The notes: a model not told the origin generated them from the letters alone. Shown: positions 9,320-18,756, numbered from the stretch's first letter. The stretch is 37,915 nucleotides of DNA from Hyphomicrobiales bacterium (GCA_900472395.1 UCHV01000033.1:1-37915), one strand, 5' to 3'. Numbers and translations: made by a program.

Positions 9320-9378
9320 CTGCAAGTGACGCAAAAGCAGGCGGGCAGGCGCAGGAATTTGCACCTACCACCATGCTT

Positions 9379-10284
9379 TCATTCGATTTTTTGAGAGAGC
9401 TCTATTTGACGCCGAAGGGCGTCGCTGAGTGCTCGCGCCGCAATTGAGAGGGGGAAGCCGGCCGCCCTCGCCAAGCCGAAATCCTGCGCGGATTGAGGCA
9501 CGAAAGGGCGCTGAACTATCGGAAGATGGTGATAAAGGTTCGCGTAAAAGCTACTGATGATCGAAACGCCCAATCCTTGCGCAACATATGCACAGGCCGA
9601 ACTGTTCGTGTGGGTCTCGATTTTCACCAATTGTTTCACACCCGCCTTCGCAAACTGCTGGTCGAGGGCCATGCGGTTCGGCCTCTGCCGGCCGATGAGA
9701 ATGAGCGGCACGTTGCGAAGATCCTTTGGCGAAATCTCGTCCAGTTTGGCGAGTGGATGATCTATCGGGACGACGCAGACGCTTTTGCCGCTGGCCACCT
9801 TTTCGATTTCGATACCTGGCCCGGTCTCACCCTCCATGCGCAGAAAGCCGAGATCGATTACCCGTTCTCCCACCAGTTTATTGATGGCGGTGGTGGTTTC
9901 GAAGAAAGTCTCGATGCGGACGCCCGGAAAACCACCCATGTAGTCCATCAGCATCGCCGGCGCGAAATTTTCCCACATGCTGCTGGGCAATCCAATGCGG
10001 ACGATTTCCGGACCGGAAGCGCCGCTGCGCAGATCCTCCGCATGGCCGGACATGCGCTCAACCGCCAGCAAGACATTTTCCGCGTCGCGTCCGAGCGCGA
10101 GTGCTTCAGGCGTTGCGATGAGCCGCCCCTTGTCGCGCGCAAAAAGAGTGATCGACAGGTCCTGCTCCAATTGTTGCAACATACGACTGACACCGGACTG
10201 GCTCAGGTTCATCGCCTTTGCCGTCGCAATCGTCGAGCCGGTGGCAAGAAGCGTGTGCAATACTTCCAGTTGCCTAATGTTCAT
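9379..10284 (-). CDS. LysR family transcriptional regulator (cassette A)
   Basis: A 301-residue LysR-type regulator. The N-terminal winged helix-turn-helix spans about residues 3-60 (MNIRQLEVLHTLLATGSTI, then AKAMNLSQSGVSRMLQQLE, then LFARDKGR). A substrate-binding domain of two Rossmann-like halves follows from about 90 to 295. The ATG at 10284 opens the canonical helix-turn-helix and is preceded by AAAGG at about 12 bases. It lies just upstream of the cassette A permease genes on the same strand, rather than divergently as LysR genes often do. It most likely activates that operon when it senses the imported compound or a breakdown product. The inducer cannot be predicted. Confidence 0.93.
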   Translation of the reverse strand: MNIRQLEVLHTLLATGSTIATAKAMNLSQSGVSRMLQQLEQDLSITLFARDKGRLIATPEALALGRDAENVLLAVERMSGHAEDLRSGASGPEIVRIGLPSSMWENFAPAMLMDYMGGFPGVRIETFFETTTAINKLVGERVIDLGFLRMEGETGPGIEIEKVASGKSVCVVPIDHPLAKLDEISPKDLRNVPLILIGRQRPNRMALDQQFAKAGVKQLVKIETHTNSSACAYVAQGLGVSIISSFYANLYHHLPIVQRPFVPQSAQDFGLARAAGFPLSIAARALSDALRRQIELSQKIE

Positions 10285-10494
10285 TGCGCAGAAACCTTTG
10301 ACCCGATCTTATTGATGTTGTGAAGGGAAAACCCGCCGAATGAAGTTTGATGCGTCCGACCGATGCGCAGTTTGCAGAAGAACCAAGTCCAAGTGAAGAC
10401 CGCTACGACAACCTGTCCTCCTTGAGAAGGTGCGCAACTCTGATAGGTTTGAGAGAGCCAGCGCCTTGCACTCGGACCGAATCCAGTTAACTCT

Positions 10495-10890
10495 CGGCTG
10501 GAAACATCATCGGCGCATCAGCCTGCCGGATGTCGATGGTGAGAGGCCAGCGAAGGAGACATTCAAGAGCTAACCGATCGGCCACTTCGACTTCGACATT
10601 GCCGAACTGTGCACCGGGCGGGGTAAGTCTCACATGTTCGTTGCCATCGATCGTCGATTGAACTTTGCGCTCGTCGAACTGATCGAGAAGGCGACCACCG
10701 CCGTTCCGCATGGGTTTCTTTTACACTTAACTGCAACCGCCCCTATAAGATCCAAATCATTCTGACTGACAACGCAACTCGGTTTACCGCGCCATACGCT
10801 GGAGGCACCCCTGCGCCGCTGATCAAGGCGGCGATCTCAACCGGCGTGCGTTTCTTTGCCCGAGCCCTGCGAATACAAATGCGCTACCAA
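10495..10890 (+). pseudogene. Degenerate IS481-type transposase remnant
   Basis: On the plus strand the frames read RISLPDVDGERPAKETFKS, a TAA at 10571-10573, then PIGHFDFDIAEL and FVAIDRRLNFALVELIEKAT. After a frameshift near 10740 they continue as PYKIQIILTDNATRFTA and a GGTPAPLIKAA segment. This follows the order of the DDE catalytic core of IS481-family transposases: first aspartate in the HxDIAE stretch, second in LTDN. The second half of the catalytic domain and both ends of the element are gone, and I see no terminal inverted repeats. It is an old insertion scar between cassettes A and B. The adjoining stretches 10285-10494 and 10891-11079 hold no gene I can support. Confidence 0.7.
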
Positions 10891-11079
10891 CCATATTTAG
10901 CACCATATTCGGCTTTGCATGGCGACGTTGGGCGGCCTCCTCGTCACGACGGGTGGACTTATTTCTTTGTTCGCGACATTGGACTATTGCCTTCGTGCAT
11001 TCGAAACCGCGACTGGCGAAAAGGCCTGGAAAGGTGGCTCACCGTCGGCAGTCGGGAATTCTGGCAAACACTGAAACAA

Positions 11080-12282
11080 CTACGGCGCCAGAAGATCAAA
11101 CGTCGTCCTCGCCAATGCAAGCGTACCGAAAGCAATAGATCGCTCGTCAGGCTGATAGATTGGGCTATGCACCTTGTCAGACCGCCCTGGTTGTGAGGAC
11201 CCGACGAGCAACCGGAATGACGGCACGCGCTCGGCCATCAGGGCAAAGTCCTCGCCACCCATGCTTGGTTCGTAATCGTAAGCGACGTCGCCGATCTGCG
11301 ATCGGATCGCGTTCACGGTCTTCTCCAGCATGACGTCATTGTTGAGAATGGGAGGCGTACCGCGCTTGTACGTAAGGTCGCAGCCTGCCCGGAAACTGAT
11401 GGCTACGCCCTCACAAATACGTCGGAGTCCGTCTTCAGCAGCATCGCGTGCTTCCGGTTGCCGGCTGCGAATAGTGCCTTTCAATTCGCATACTTCCGGT
11501 ATGATATTACGTGCTTCGCCGGCATGAATGGAGCCGACGGTGACCACGCACGCGTCCAGTGCCCGGACGTCCCGAGACACGATCGTCTGCAACTGACCGA
11601 TCAGGCTTGCAGCCATAACGATTGGGTCGATTGCCGCATAAGGCCGTGCGGCATGACCTCCTTTGCCACGCACGGTGATGTCGAAGGAGTCTACGGCCGA
11701 GTTGGCGTAGCCATGCACTATCCCGAATTGGCCAACGGGGATTTCCGGGCGGTTGTGAAGGCTTAGAGCCATGTCGACACCCTCCATCACACCATCGGCG
11801 ATCATCTCCTTGGCACCGCCGATGGCTTCTTCCGCCGGCTGGAAAACCAGGCGTACATTACCTGCCAGACGTTCCTCCAACTGCTTCAGAACGGCGCCGA
11901 CAGCCAGAACGGTCGAGCTGTGGATGTCGTGGCCGCAGGCGTGCATGCGATTGGGGATCTTGCTGGCGTAGGGAAGACCCGTCTGCTCCTGCATCGGAAG
12001 CGCGTCCATGTCGGCGCGGATCAAGACTGTCGGCCCCGGGCGCTTACCCTTGATGTGCCCGACGACACCGGTGCGGCCAATGCCAGTCTCATAGTCGATG
12101 CCGAGGCTGGCCAGGGTTTCGGCCACAAGGGCTGCCGTCTTCACCTCTTCAAAGGCTATTTCCGGGTGTTCGTGAATCCGCCGGCGAATATCGATGAAGC
12201 GGGCCGCATTGTCCGAGACGAGCGAAGCGATTAGGGACGTCACGTCATTGACGCCGTGAGAGGAAACTGTGTCAGCCACGGC
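11080..12282 (-). CDS. M20D amidohydrolase (hippurate/aminoacyl-conjugate hydrolase type)
   Basis: A 400-residue metal-dependent amidohydrolase of the M20D group, which includes hippurate hydrolase and IAA-amino acid hydrolases. Visible motifs are RADMDALP at 88-95, MHACGHD at 112-118, FQPAEE at 146-151 and GGEDFALMAE near the C-terminus. No signal peptide is present, so it acts in the cytoplasm. I chose the GTG at 12282 because AGGAGA lies seven bases upstream and homology starts after it; an ATG at 12297 lies before that binding site. It follows the oppF-like gene by 79 bp and is probably the last gene of cassette B, removing an acyl or aminoacyl group from the imported compound. It is unrelated in subgroup to the AbgB-like enzyme of cassette A. 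Confidence 0.88.
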   Translation of the reverse strand, partial: AVADTVSSHGVNDVTSLIASLVSDNAARFIDIRRRIHEHPEIAFEEVKTAALVAETLASLGIDYETGIGRTGVVGHIKGKRPGPTVLIRADMDALPMQEQTGLPYASKIPNRMHACGHDIHSSTVLAVGAVLKQLEERLAGNVRLVFQPAEEAIGGAKEMIADGVMEGVDMALSLHNRPEIPVGQFGIVHGYANSAVDSFDITVRGKGGHAARPYAAIDPIVMAASLIGQLQTIVSRDVRALDACVVTVGSIHAGEARNIIPEVCELKGTIRSRQPEARDAAEDGLRRICEGVAISFRAGCDLTYKRGTPPILNNDVMLEKTVNAIRSQIGDVAYDYEPSMGGEDFALMAERVPSFRLLVGSSQPGRSDKVHSPIYQPDERSIAFGTLALARTTFDLLAP

Positions 12283-12361
12283 TGATCTCCTGTGCATCGG
12301 ATGGGGATATGATCCGGCCGCTGGCGACAATGCAGCCGGCCGGCATCGAATGTCTGCGGCC

Positions 12362-13363
12362 TCAGCCGTTCAGGTGACAGGCCGACAGATGGTTCGGGGC
12401 GATCTCTTTCTTGAGCGGCACTTCGTTGCGACAGCGATCCATCGCGAAGGGACAACGCGGGTGGAAATGGCAGCCCTTCGGCGGATTGAGCGGGCTTGGA
12501 AGTTCTCCTACCACCGGCGTGAAGCGGCGCTTGCCGGGTTCGATGCGGGGCACCTCTGCCAAAAGAGCCTTGGTGTAGGGATGGTTGGCGCGCCGGAAGA
12601 CCTCCTCGACGGGCGCTTCCTCGACAATCCGCCCGAGATACATGATCGCGACACGATCGGAGATATGCTCGACCACCCCCAGATCGTGGCTGACGAATAG
12701 ATAGGTCAGATCAAGTCTGTCCCGCAGATCCATGAACAGATTGATCACCTGTGCCTGGATGGAAACGTCGAGGGCCGCGACACTCTCGTCACAGACGAGG
12801 AATTTTGGCTGCACCGCAAGCGCGCGGGCGATATTGACGCGCTGTCGCTGCCCACCGGAAAACTGGTGCGGATAACGGCTTTTCATGGTCGGATCGAACC
12901 CGGCCAGCGTCAGATATTTGTCCACATAACCGACATGCTCACCCGAGCGGGCCAGACCGTGCGTCCTGGGTGCTTCCCAGATCAGCTCATCGACCGTCAT
13001 GCGAGGATTGAGGGCAGCCATCGGGTTCTGGAAGATCATCTGCGTCGAGAGACCGAACTCCTTCGTCTGCGCCCCCGTCATTGCATTGCGATCGACCCCT
13101 TTCCACAGAACCTGGCCATCGCTCGGCGACGTGATGCCGGCGATGACACGGCCAAGCGTCGACTTTCCGCAACCGCTTTCGCCGACAAGACCAACGACTT
13201 CGCCGCTGCGGATGCTGAGACTGACATCGTCGAGCGCGTGGACAACCGGGCCCGGTTTGGCAAGCTTCAATTTCAGCGCGATCTTGGCTGCCAGATCGGG
13301 CTTGGCGCCGAAGCGCTGCGAGACGTTTCTTGCCTCGATCAGGGGAGACTGGGCGTCCATCAT
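12362..13363 (-). CDS. ABC transporter ATP-binding protein, OppF-like (cassette B)
   Basis: A 333-residue oligopeptide-type ATPase. It has Walker A GESGCGKST, the signature FSGGQRQRV, Walker B FLVCDESVAALD, and the OppF C-terminal domain with a cysteine cluster (CHFHPRCPFAMDRC). Walker B has DES in place of the usual DEP, a variant seen in OppF proteins. A 25-residue insertion after the first strand (AKIALKLKLAKPGP) is typical of one rhizobial OppF branch. The ATG at 13363 overlaps the stop of the oppD-like gene as ATGA. Together with OppD it drives the OppBC pore of cassette B. Confidence 0.93.
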   Translation of the reverse strand: MMDAQSPLIEARNVSQRFGAKPDLAAKIALKLKLAKPGPVVHALDDVSLSIRSGEVVGLVGESGCGKSTLGRVIAGITSPSDGQVLWKGVDRNAMTGAQTKEFGLSTQMIFQNPMAALNPRMTVDELIWEAPRTHGLARSGEHVGYVDKYLTLAGFDPTMKSRYPHQFSGGQRQRVNIARALAVQPKFLVCDESVAALDVSIQAQVINLFMDLRDRLDLTYLFVSHDLGVVEHISDRVAIMYLGRIVEEAPVEEVFRRANHPYTKALLAEVPRIEPGKRRFTPVVGELPSPLNPPKGCHFHPRCPFAMDRCRNEVPLKKEIAPNHLSACHLNG

Positions 13364-14337
13364 GCGATTTCTCTCGTCACGGGGTGAATGCAGCGGAAGG
13401 ACCGGTCGGCCTCGGCCAGCAAGGCCGGCATAGCCCGACAGCCGTCTGTCGCCAGATCGCAACGGGTGCGGAAACTGCAGCCTTCCGGCAGCCGATTAAT
13501 GGCAGGCGTCATGCCGCCGATCTGGCGCAGTCGTTCGCCGCGACGGTTTTGAGAGGGAACGGAGCCGATCAATCCAGCCGTGTAGGGATGGCGCGGAGTC
13601 GACAGAACCTTCGAGACCGGACCGGTTTCCACAAGCCGGCCTGCATACATAACCGCGATATCGTCCGCCAATCTCGAAACGACGGCAAGGTCATGCGTGA
13701 TCCACACCACAGCGGTGTTGGACTGTTCAGCAAGCTTCTGAAATTCCGAGATGATCTGGCTCTGGATCGTCACGTCCAGTGCTGTTGTCGGTTCATCGGC
13801 GATGATGAGATCCGGTTTGTGAAGAAGCGCGATCGCAATTGCCACGCGCTGGCGCATGCCACCGGAAAACTGGTGCGGATAGGCCGAAAGGCGCTCTTCC
13901 GGACTGGGAATGCCGACAAGTCCCAAGGCGTCGCGGGAACGCTGGCGCGCCACTTCCTTCGAAACGTCGTCATGGGCGCGAACCGCTTCGACCATCTGCG
14001 TGGCAATCGTCAGAACCGGATTGAGGGTCATCATCGGGTCCTGGAACACCATTGCGATCCGTTTGCCGCGCAGACGCCGCATCTCTTCGTCGGACAGTCG
14101 GGCGATGTCGGTGCCATCGAAGATCACCTGGCCGGACGCGATGCGGCCGGGATGTTCAAGAAGGCGCATGATCGAGAAACCCGTGACCGATTTCCCCGAG
14201 CCGGACTCGCCGACCAGGCCAAGAACACGACCGCGCTCGACGGAAAACGACACGTCGTTGACCGCCTTCAGTCCCGGCCGTCCCTTGCCGCCACCGAATT
14301 CGGTGACGAGATTGCTGACTTGGAGCAATGGGGTCAT
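13360..14337 (-). CDS. ABC transporter ATP-binding protein, OppD-like (cassette B)
   Basis: A 325-residue oligopeptide-type ATPase with Walker A GESGSGKS, signature FSGGMRQR, Walker B LIIADEPT and a C-terminal OppD domain including the cysteine-containing stretch PEGCSFRTRC. The start at 14337 overlaps the oppC-like stop by four bases and the stop overlaps the oppF-like start, so B, C, D and F are tightly coupled. In contrast to cassettes A and C, the two ATPase halves here are separate proteins. Confidence 0.94.
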   Translation of the reverse strand: MTPLLQVSNLVTEFGGGKGRPGLKAVNDVSFSVERGRVLGLVGESGSGKSVTGFSIMRLLEHPGRIASGQVIFDGTDIARLSDEEMRRLRGKRIAMVFQDPMMTLNPVLTIATQMVEAVRAHDDVSKEVARQRSRDALGLVGIPSPEERLSAYPHQFSGGMRQRVAIAIALLHKPDLIIADEPTTALDVTIQSQIISEFQKLAEQSNTAVVWITHDLAVVSRLADDIAVMYAGRLVETGPVSKVLSTPRHPYTAGLIGSVPSQNRRGERLRQIGGMTPAINRLPEGCSFRTRCDLATDGCRAMPALLAEADRSFRCIHPVTREIA

Positions 14338-15248
14338 GATGCGTTCCTCGGATTGAGGACATCACGCAGACGGTCGCCAACGAGATTGATCGCAACGATG
14401 GTGACCAGAAGCGCAATGCCGGGGAAGAAGCTGATCCAGTACAGACCGGTCAGAAGGTACTGGTAACCCGTCGAGATGAGCATGCCGAGCGACGGTTCCG
14501 TGACGGAAGCTCCGAGCCCCAGGAAGGACAGCGTCGCTTCAAGCCCGATGGCGCGGGCAACCTGCATCGTCGCGATGACGATGACGGGCGCAAGACAGTT
14601 CGGCAGCAAATGCCTGAAGAGGATGCGCCAGCCAGGAAGGCGCATCATACGCGCCGCCTCGATATATTCCTTCTCGCGTTCCACGAGCGCAGTGGCGCGC
14701 ACGGTGCGGGCATAGGTCGCCCATTCCGCAATGATCAGGGCGATGACGACATTGGTAACGCCCTTGCCAAGGATCGCCAGCATCATCAACGCCATCAGGA
14801 TCGTCGGGAAGGACAGTTGCAGATCGACCAGCCGCATGATGACGGTTTCGGTGCGGCGCCCCATATAGGCGGCAAACAGGCCGGCCGTCGTGCCGATGAT
14901 CGCTGCCGCAAAGGCAGACAGCACGCCGACCAGCAGGGATGTCCGCAAGCCGTAGAGAATGCCCGACAGGATGTCACGGCCCTGGCTATCGGTCCCCAGC
15001 TGGTACACCAGGCCGGTCATCGATTCCGAACCCGGGGGCAAGCGACCGTCCATGATGTCGAGCTGCATCAGGTCGTAGGGATTTTGAGGCGATATCCAGG
15101 GCGCAAACAGCGCCAGGCAACAGATGATCAGCAGGACGATAAGGCCGATGGCGGCAGCGGGCGACCGAAAGAAGTCGGAGATACCTTTCGCCAGACGGCT
15201 AGGTTCGGGAAGGAGAGTGGCGGTATCCGGGTTGTTATGGTCGGCCAT
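14334..15248 (-). CDS. ABC transporter permease, OppC-like (cassette B)
   Basis: A 304-residue permease. It has a long cytoplasmic N-terminus, a first membrane segment (AIGLIVLLIICCLALFA), the periplasmic loop with QLGTDSQGRDILSGIL, a five-helix core, an EAA loop with EYIEAARMMRLPGW, and the LSFLGLGASVTEP motif. I place the start at 15248 (MADHNNPD), which has AAAGG about ten bases upstream and lies four bases after the oppB-like stop. An ATG at 15269 would overlap that gene by 17 bases and is possible. Forms the pore with the OppB-like protein. Confidence 0.92.
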   Translation of the reverse strand: MADHNNPDTATLLPEPSRLAKGISDFFRSPAAAIGLIVLLIICCLALFAPWISPQNPYDLMQLDIMDGRLPPGSESMTGLVYQLGTDSQGRDILSGILYGLRTSLLVGVLSAFAAAIIGTTAGLFAAYMGRRTETVIMRLVDLQLSFPTILMALMMLAILGKGVTNVVIALIIAEWATYARTVRATALVEREKEYIEAARMMRLPGWRILFRHLLPNCLAPVIVIATMQVARAIGLEATLSFLGLGASVTEPSLGMLISTGYQYLLTGLYWISFFPGIALLVTIVAINLVGDRLRDVLNPRNAS

Positions 15249-15252
15249 CGGT

Positions 15253-16227
15253 TCAAGCCTTTGCATCAAGCCGGACCCGCGGATCCAGAATGGTATAACA
15301 GACGTCGATAATGAAATTCAGAACGACGAAAAGCAGCACCATCATCATCAGGTAGGCAACGATGACGGGACGATCGAGCAGATTGATCGAGTCGATGATG
15401 AGCTTGCCCATGCCCGGCCAAGCGAAGATGCTTTCGGTCACGACCGAAAAGGCAATCAGCGAGCCAAATTCCAGGCCGATAATGGTTACGACCGGGATCA
15501 TCAGGTTTTTCAGGACATGGACGGCGATGACCCGCTGTTCACGCAGGCCCTTGGCGCGGGCGAACTTGACGTAATCCTGCGGAAGAACCTCCTGTATGCC
15601 TGCACGGGTCAACCGCATGATCAGCGATGTCTTGAAAAGGGCGAGATTGAACGCCGGCAGCAGCAGGTGCCTCAACCCCTCACCCGTGAGGAATGACCAT
15701 TGGATACCCATGACTTCCGCCGTCGGTCCCCGACCATTGGTCGGCAGCCAGCCCAGTTCGACCGAAAACACCATGATCAGCATCAACCCGACCCAGAATG
15801 TCGGCAGCGAAAAACCGAGGATCGAGCCGCTCATGATCAGCTTGGATGAAATTCTGTTCGGATAGAGCCCCGCATAAAGGCCGAGCGGCAGGCCAAAGAT
15901 GATGGCGATGCCGAGCGCCGTCACGGCGAGTTCAAGCGTTGCCGGCAATCTCTCGAGAATAAGACCGAGCGCTGGCCGTCCGTAAACGAAGCTGTTGCCG
16001 AAATCGCCCTGCAGCAGCCCCTTCAGGAAAAGAAGATATTGCATCCACAGCGGCTGATCGAGGCCGTAATGCGCGATCACGCGTGCGCGCTCGGCCTGAT
16101 TGGCATCCGGATTGATCAGAATATCGACAGGATTGCCAATCACGCTGACACCGATGAAGACGATGATGGTCATCGCGAGGATGACAAACATTGCCTGCAT
16201 CAATCGTCTGATTATCGATGTGACCAT
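15253..16227 (-). CDS. ABC transporter permease, OppB-like (cassette B)
   Basis: A 324-residue permease starting MVTSIIRRLMQAMFVILAM, with six predicted helices, an EAA loop containing DYVKFARAKGLREQ, and a C-terminus at CYTILDPRVRL. The usual GDP of the first loop reads VSVIGNPVDILINP, a variant found in this subgroup. The ATG at 16227 has a strong AAAGGAG site eight bases upstream; the frame is open further upstream but overlaps the gamma-glutamyltransferase gene. Only 13 bases separate it from that gene, so transport and gamma-glutamyl hydrolysis are one transcription unit. Confidence 0.92.
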   Translation of the reverse strand: MVTSIIRRLMQAMFVILAMTIIVFIGVSVIGNPVDILINPDANQAERARVIAHYGLDQPLWMQYLLFLKGLLQGDFGNSFVYGRPALGLILERLPATLELAVTALGIAIIFGLPLGLYAGLYPNRISSKLIMSGSILGFSLPTFWVGLMLIMVFSVELGWLPTNGRGPTAEVMGIQWSFLTGEGLRHLLLPAFNLALFKTSLIMRLTRAGIQEVLPQDYVKFARAKGLREQRVIAVHVLKNLMIPVVTIIGLEFGSLIAFSVVTESIFAWPGMGKLIIDSINLLDRPVIVAYLMMMVLLFVVLNFIIDVCYTILDPRVRLDAKA

Positions 16228-16240
16228 TGTTCCGCTCCTT

Positions 16241-17851
16241 TCATGCGACGGAGATTGCCATCCCGTCGCGTTGCGGATCGGCGGCACCCTTGGAGACACC
16301 GCCCTCGATCTTGATCGCATGCACCGCCGCAAAAGCGTATGTTTGCGGGGAGCGGGAAACTTGGTAGCCGTCGGCAAGCAGCTCGTCCTCAACGGACCGG
16401 CGGATCCGGTTACAGATATCGAGCGTATTGGACACACCCATGATGCGCGGTGCCGCAACGGCTTCAAGCGCGGACATGTCGAAATCGATCATGTTCATCA
16501 GGCACTGCGCAACGGCTGGCGCGATATAGCTGCCGCCCGGCGCACCGATGACGATCTTTGCCTCTTCGCCCTCGAACACGATGGTCGGTGCGGCCGAGCT
16601 TGGCCGCCGTTTGCCGGGCGCGATGGAGCCCGGCTTGCCGGGGACCGGATTGAAACGGCTCATCGTACCATTATACATGAAGCCAAGACCGTCGGTGATC
16701 GCACCGGAGGGGCTCCCCAGCGTATGCGTCATCGAGACGGCATTGCCATCCTTGTCGATGACCGAAATATGGGTCGTATCGCGCTGCGACCGGTCGAGGC
16801 GCGAGACATTGGCCCTTTCTCCAGCCTTGATCGATGCCGCCAGTTCCCTTGCGTGTTCTTTCGTCAGCAGTTTTTCAAAGGGCACGTCCACATAGGCAGG
16901 GTCGCCCATATAGGTGTCCTTGTCGATCGTCATTCGCTTCATTGCCTCGAAGAGAATACGGATATGCTCGGCACTTCCATGTCGCATCGACCCGACATCG
17001 AACTGCTCCATGACGTGGAGCAGTTCGATCAGTGGGAAGCCAGAGCCTGGCGGTGGCGAGGACGCGACGCGATGGCCGCGATAATCACCCCATACGGGCA
17101 TGACCCGCGACAGCTCGTAACGCGCCAGATCCTGCTGGTCGATCAGTCCGCCGTTTATCTTGAAATCGGCAGCAATCTGCTCGGCGATTTCGCCATGATA
17201 AAAAATGTCGGATCCGCCACTTTTGGCGATTCGCTCCAGAGTGTGTGCCATCTCCTTGTTGACCAGAATTTCGCCGACATTGCGGATCCTGCCATCATCA
17301 TGGAAGTAAACGCGCCGACCGTTGGCAGAATAACGCAGCTTGTCCAGCGTATTGGCAAAGCCGTCGCCGGATTGGTCCTTGGTCCAATACCAGTGCATAT
17401 GACTGCGGATCATAAAACCGTCACGCGCCAGGCGAACAGCCGGTGCAATCAGGTCGGACCAGTCGAACGTGCCATAATCGCGCAAAGCTGTCTCATAGCC
17501 CTTGAGCGAGCCCGGCGTGCACACGGCCAAATATCCGATGTCAGAAATGTTGTCTTCGAGCACATAACCGAAACCGTCACGGCTCTGGTATTTGATCTTA
17601 TCGAGCCACATGTCCGGCGTCGCCTTTAACGGCGCACGCGCATAAAATTCCAGGATCTCGTGCACGCCTGTTTTAGGCATGTAAACGTGCATCGAACCAA
17701 AACCGCCAATCCCCGACATCTGAGGATCGACCACTCCCTGCACGAAGGCACAAGCCAGCGCTGCATCTACCGCATTGCCGCCGCGCTCCAGCACGCTTGC
17801 CCCGGCTTCGACCGCTTCCGGCTGCGGCGCTACAATCGTTGCGTTTCTCAT
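16241..17851 (-). CDS. Gamma-glutamyltransferase, cytosolic type
   Basis: A 536-residue gamma-glutamyltransferase, an N-terminal nucleophile hydrolase. It is made as one chain and cleaves itself before a threonine, which then becomes the catalytic nucleophile of the small subunit. The cleavage site is visible as RDTTHISVIDKDGNAV, with Thr359 the predicted nucleophile. Downstream GSPSGAI and GAPGGSYIAPAV match the oxyanion and substrate loops, and PEAVEAGASVLERGGNAVDA at 11-30 is the family N-terminus. Enterobacterial GGT is periplasmic, but this one has no signal peptide and begins MRNATIVAPQ, so it should act on imported substrates. Stop and start are closely packed with the hydrolase upstream (ATGA overlap) and the permease downstream. 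It may hydrolyse gamma-glutamyl peptides or a gamma-glutamyl conjugate. Confidence 0.93.
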   Translation of the reverse strand: MRNATIVAPQPEAVEAGASVLERGGNAVDAALACAFVQGVVDPQMSGIGGFGSMHVYMPKTGVHEILEFYARAPLKATPDMWLDKIKYQSRDGFGYVLEDNISDIGYLAVCTPGSLKGYETALRDYGTFDWSDLIAPAVRLARDGFMIRSHMHWYWTKDQSGDGFANTLDKLRYSANGRRVYFHDDGRIRNVGEILVNKEMAHTLERIAKSGGSDIFYHGEIAEQIAADFKINGGLIDQQDLARYELSRVMPVWGDYRGHRVASSPPPGSGFPLIELLHVMEQFDVGSMRHGSAEHIRILFEAMKRMTIDKDTYMGDPAYVDVPFEKLLTKEHARELAASIKAGERANVSRLDRSQRDTTHISVIDKDGNAVSMTHTLGSPSGAITDGLGFMYNGTMSRFNPVPGKPGSIAPGKRRPSSAAPTIVFEGEEAKIVIGAPGGSYIAPAVAQCLMNMIDFDMSALEAVAAPRIMGVSNTLDICNRIRRSVEDELLADGYQVSRSPQTYAFAAVHAIKIEGGVSKGAADPQRDGMAISVA

Positions 17852-18702
17852 GGCGTGCGACGGTCCTTCAGGATTTTGGCAAGGAAGGCTTTGACATGGC
17901 CCAAAACCTTGACACGATCATGCGAGACGCCGGCGACACGGTCGAAGGTCACGTTGACACCTGCGTCACGGAAGGACTGCGCGAGAGTCTCCAGGCGTTC
18001 AGGGCGCGTCGCTCCCGCGTCGTTTGCGCCGTCCATGTAATATTTACCGCCGGGTTTGTGCGTGATTTCCCAGGTTTCAAGATCGGCATCACCGACAACC
18101 ATCTGAACCGGAACCCTGACAAGTTCTTCCGGATTGAAGGTCTTGCCGAAACGCGCTTCAAGATCGCGAATGCCGACCCACCAGTCGCGCGTCGGATCAA
18201 GAAGCGTGACGGAGCCCGGCGCGCCGATCGAAGCGGCCCAGAGCTTTTCGGGATGCAGGATAGCGAACCGATGGGTAAAATGCCCACCGCCAGAAAAGCC
18301 GAACATGGCGAATGTCGTCCAGTCCTGCTGATACTTTTGTGCCATTTCTTCGACCATGGCGATAACGACGTTGTCATAGCGGATATCGCCCTCCTGCATG
18401 AATTTGTAACCGGAGCGCGCTCCGTCTCCCAGAACACCGACAGGGAAAATCGGGCACAGGATGGCACAGTCGTTGTAGAGGCCGAATTCGGCAAATCCAT
18501 CGCGGAAATCGAGCGCCGATGTGCGTCCGGTGCCGTGGACAGCGACAAGAAGGTCGAGCTTGCGTCCATCGGCGGCCGTTGGCGGCACGTAAAGGACCAT
18601 ATGTAAACGGGGATCGACCTGTGAGGCAAAGATCGCCGTCTGGCCATAATCATAAATAGCCTTTGCCCGGGCGATTGCATCGCCGGTTCCAAGTTCCTGC
18701 AT
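17848..18702 (-). CDS. Alpha/beta hydrolase (esterase/PHB-depolymerase-like)
   Basis: A 284-residue alpha/beta hydrolase. The nucleophile elbow is GFSGG at 135-139 with Ser137; a candidate acid is Asp in VVGDADLE and the histidine lies in GVSHDR near the C-terminus. LLVAVHGTGR at 51-60 provides the HG oxyanion motif. There is no signal peptide, so it is cytoplasmic. AGGAGA seven bases before the ATG at 18702 supports the start. It sits between the binding-protein and gamma-glutamyltransferase genes and overlaps the latter by four bases, so it probably breaks an ester or similar bond in the same imported molecule. The exact reaction cannot be predicted. Confidence 0.85.
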   Translation of the reverse strand: MQELGTGDAIARAKAIYDYGQTAIFASQVDPRLHMVLYVPPTAADGRKLDLLVAVHGTGRTSALDFRDGFAEFGLYNDCAILCPIFPVGVLGDGARSGYKFMQEGDIRYDNVVIAMVEEMAQKYQQDWTTFAMFGFSGGGHFTHRFAILHPEKLWAASIGAPGSVTLLDPTRDWWVGIRDLEARFGKTFNPEELVRVPVQMVVGDADLETWEITHKPGGKYYMDGANDAGATRPERLETLAQSFRDAGVNVTFDRVAGVSHDRVKVLGHVKAFLAKILKDRRTP

Positions 18703-18724
18703 GTTGTTCTCCTGGGAAAGGGTT

Positions 18725-18745
18725 GGGGCTGCACAAGGCAGCCCC
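18725..18745 (-). other. Intercistronic hairpin after the cassette B binding-protein gene
   Basis: A perfect 8-bp stem (GGGGCTGC with GCAGCCCC, five-base loop) lies 12 bases after the binding-protein stop and before the hydrolase ribosome binding site. There is no T-run on the minus strand, so it is not a classical terminator. Hairpins at this place in importer operons often protect the upstream mRNA, giving more binding protein than permease. Confidence 0.55.
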
Positions 18746-18756
18746 GTTTGCCGGCG

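Noticed and set aside
10487..10711. Minus-strand frame of 74 codons
   Set aside because: Shadow of the IS481-type remnant, whose homology is on the plus strand.
10846..11196. Plus-strand frame of 116 codons
   Set aside because: No recognisable family; partly covers the end of the IS remnant and the 3' end of the M20D gene on the other strand.
16100..17629. Plus-strand frame of 509 codons
   Set aside because: Antisense of the gamma-glutamyltransferase gene, which has full family motifs; the plus frame has none.
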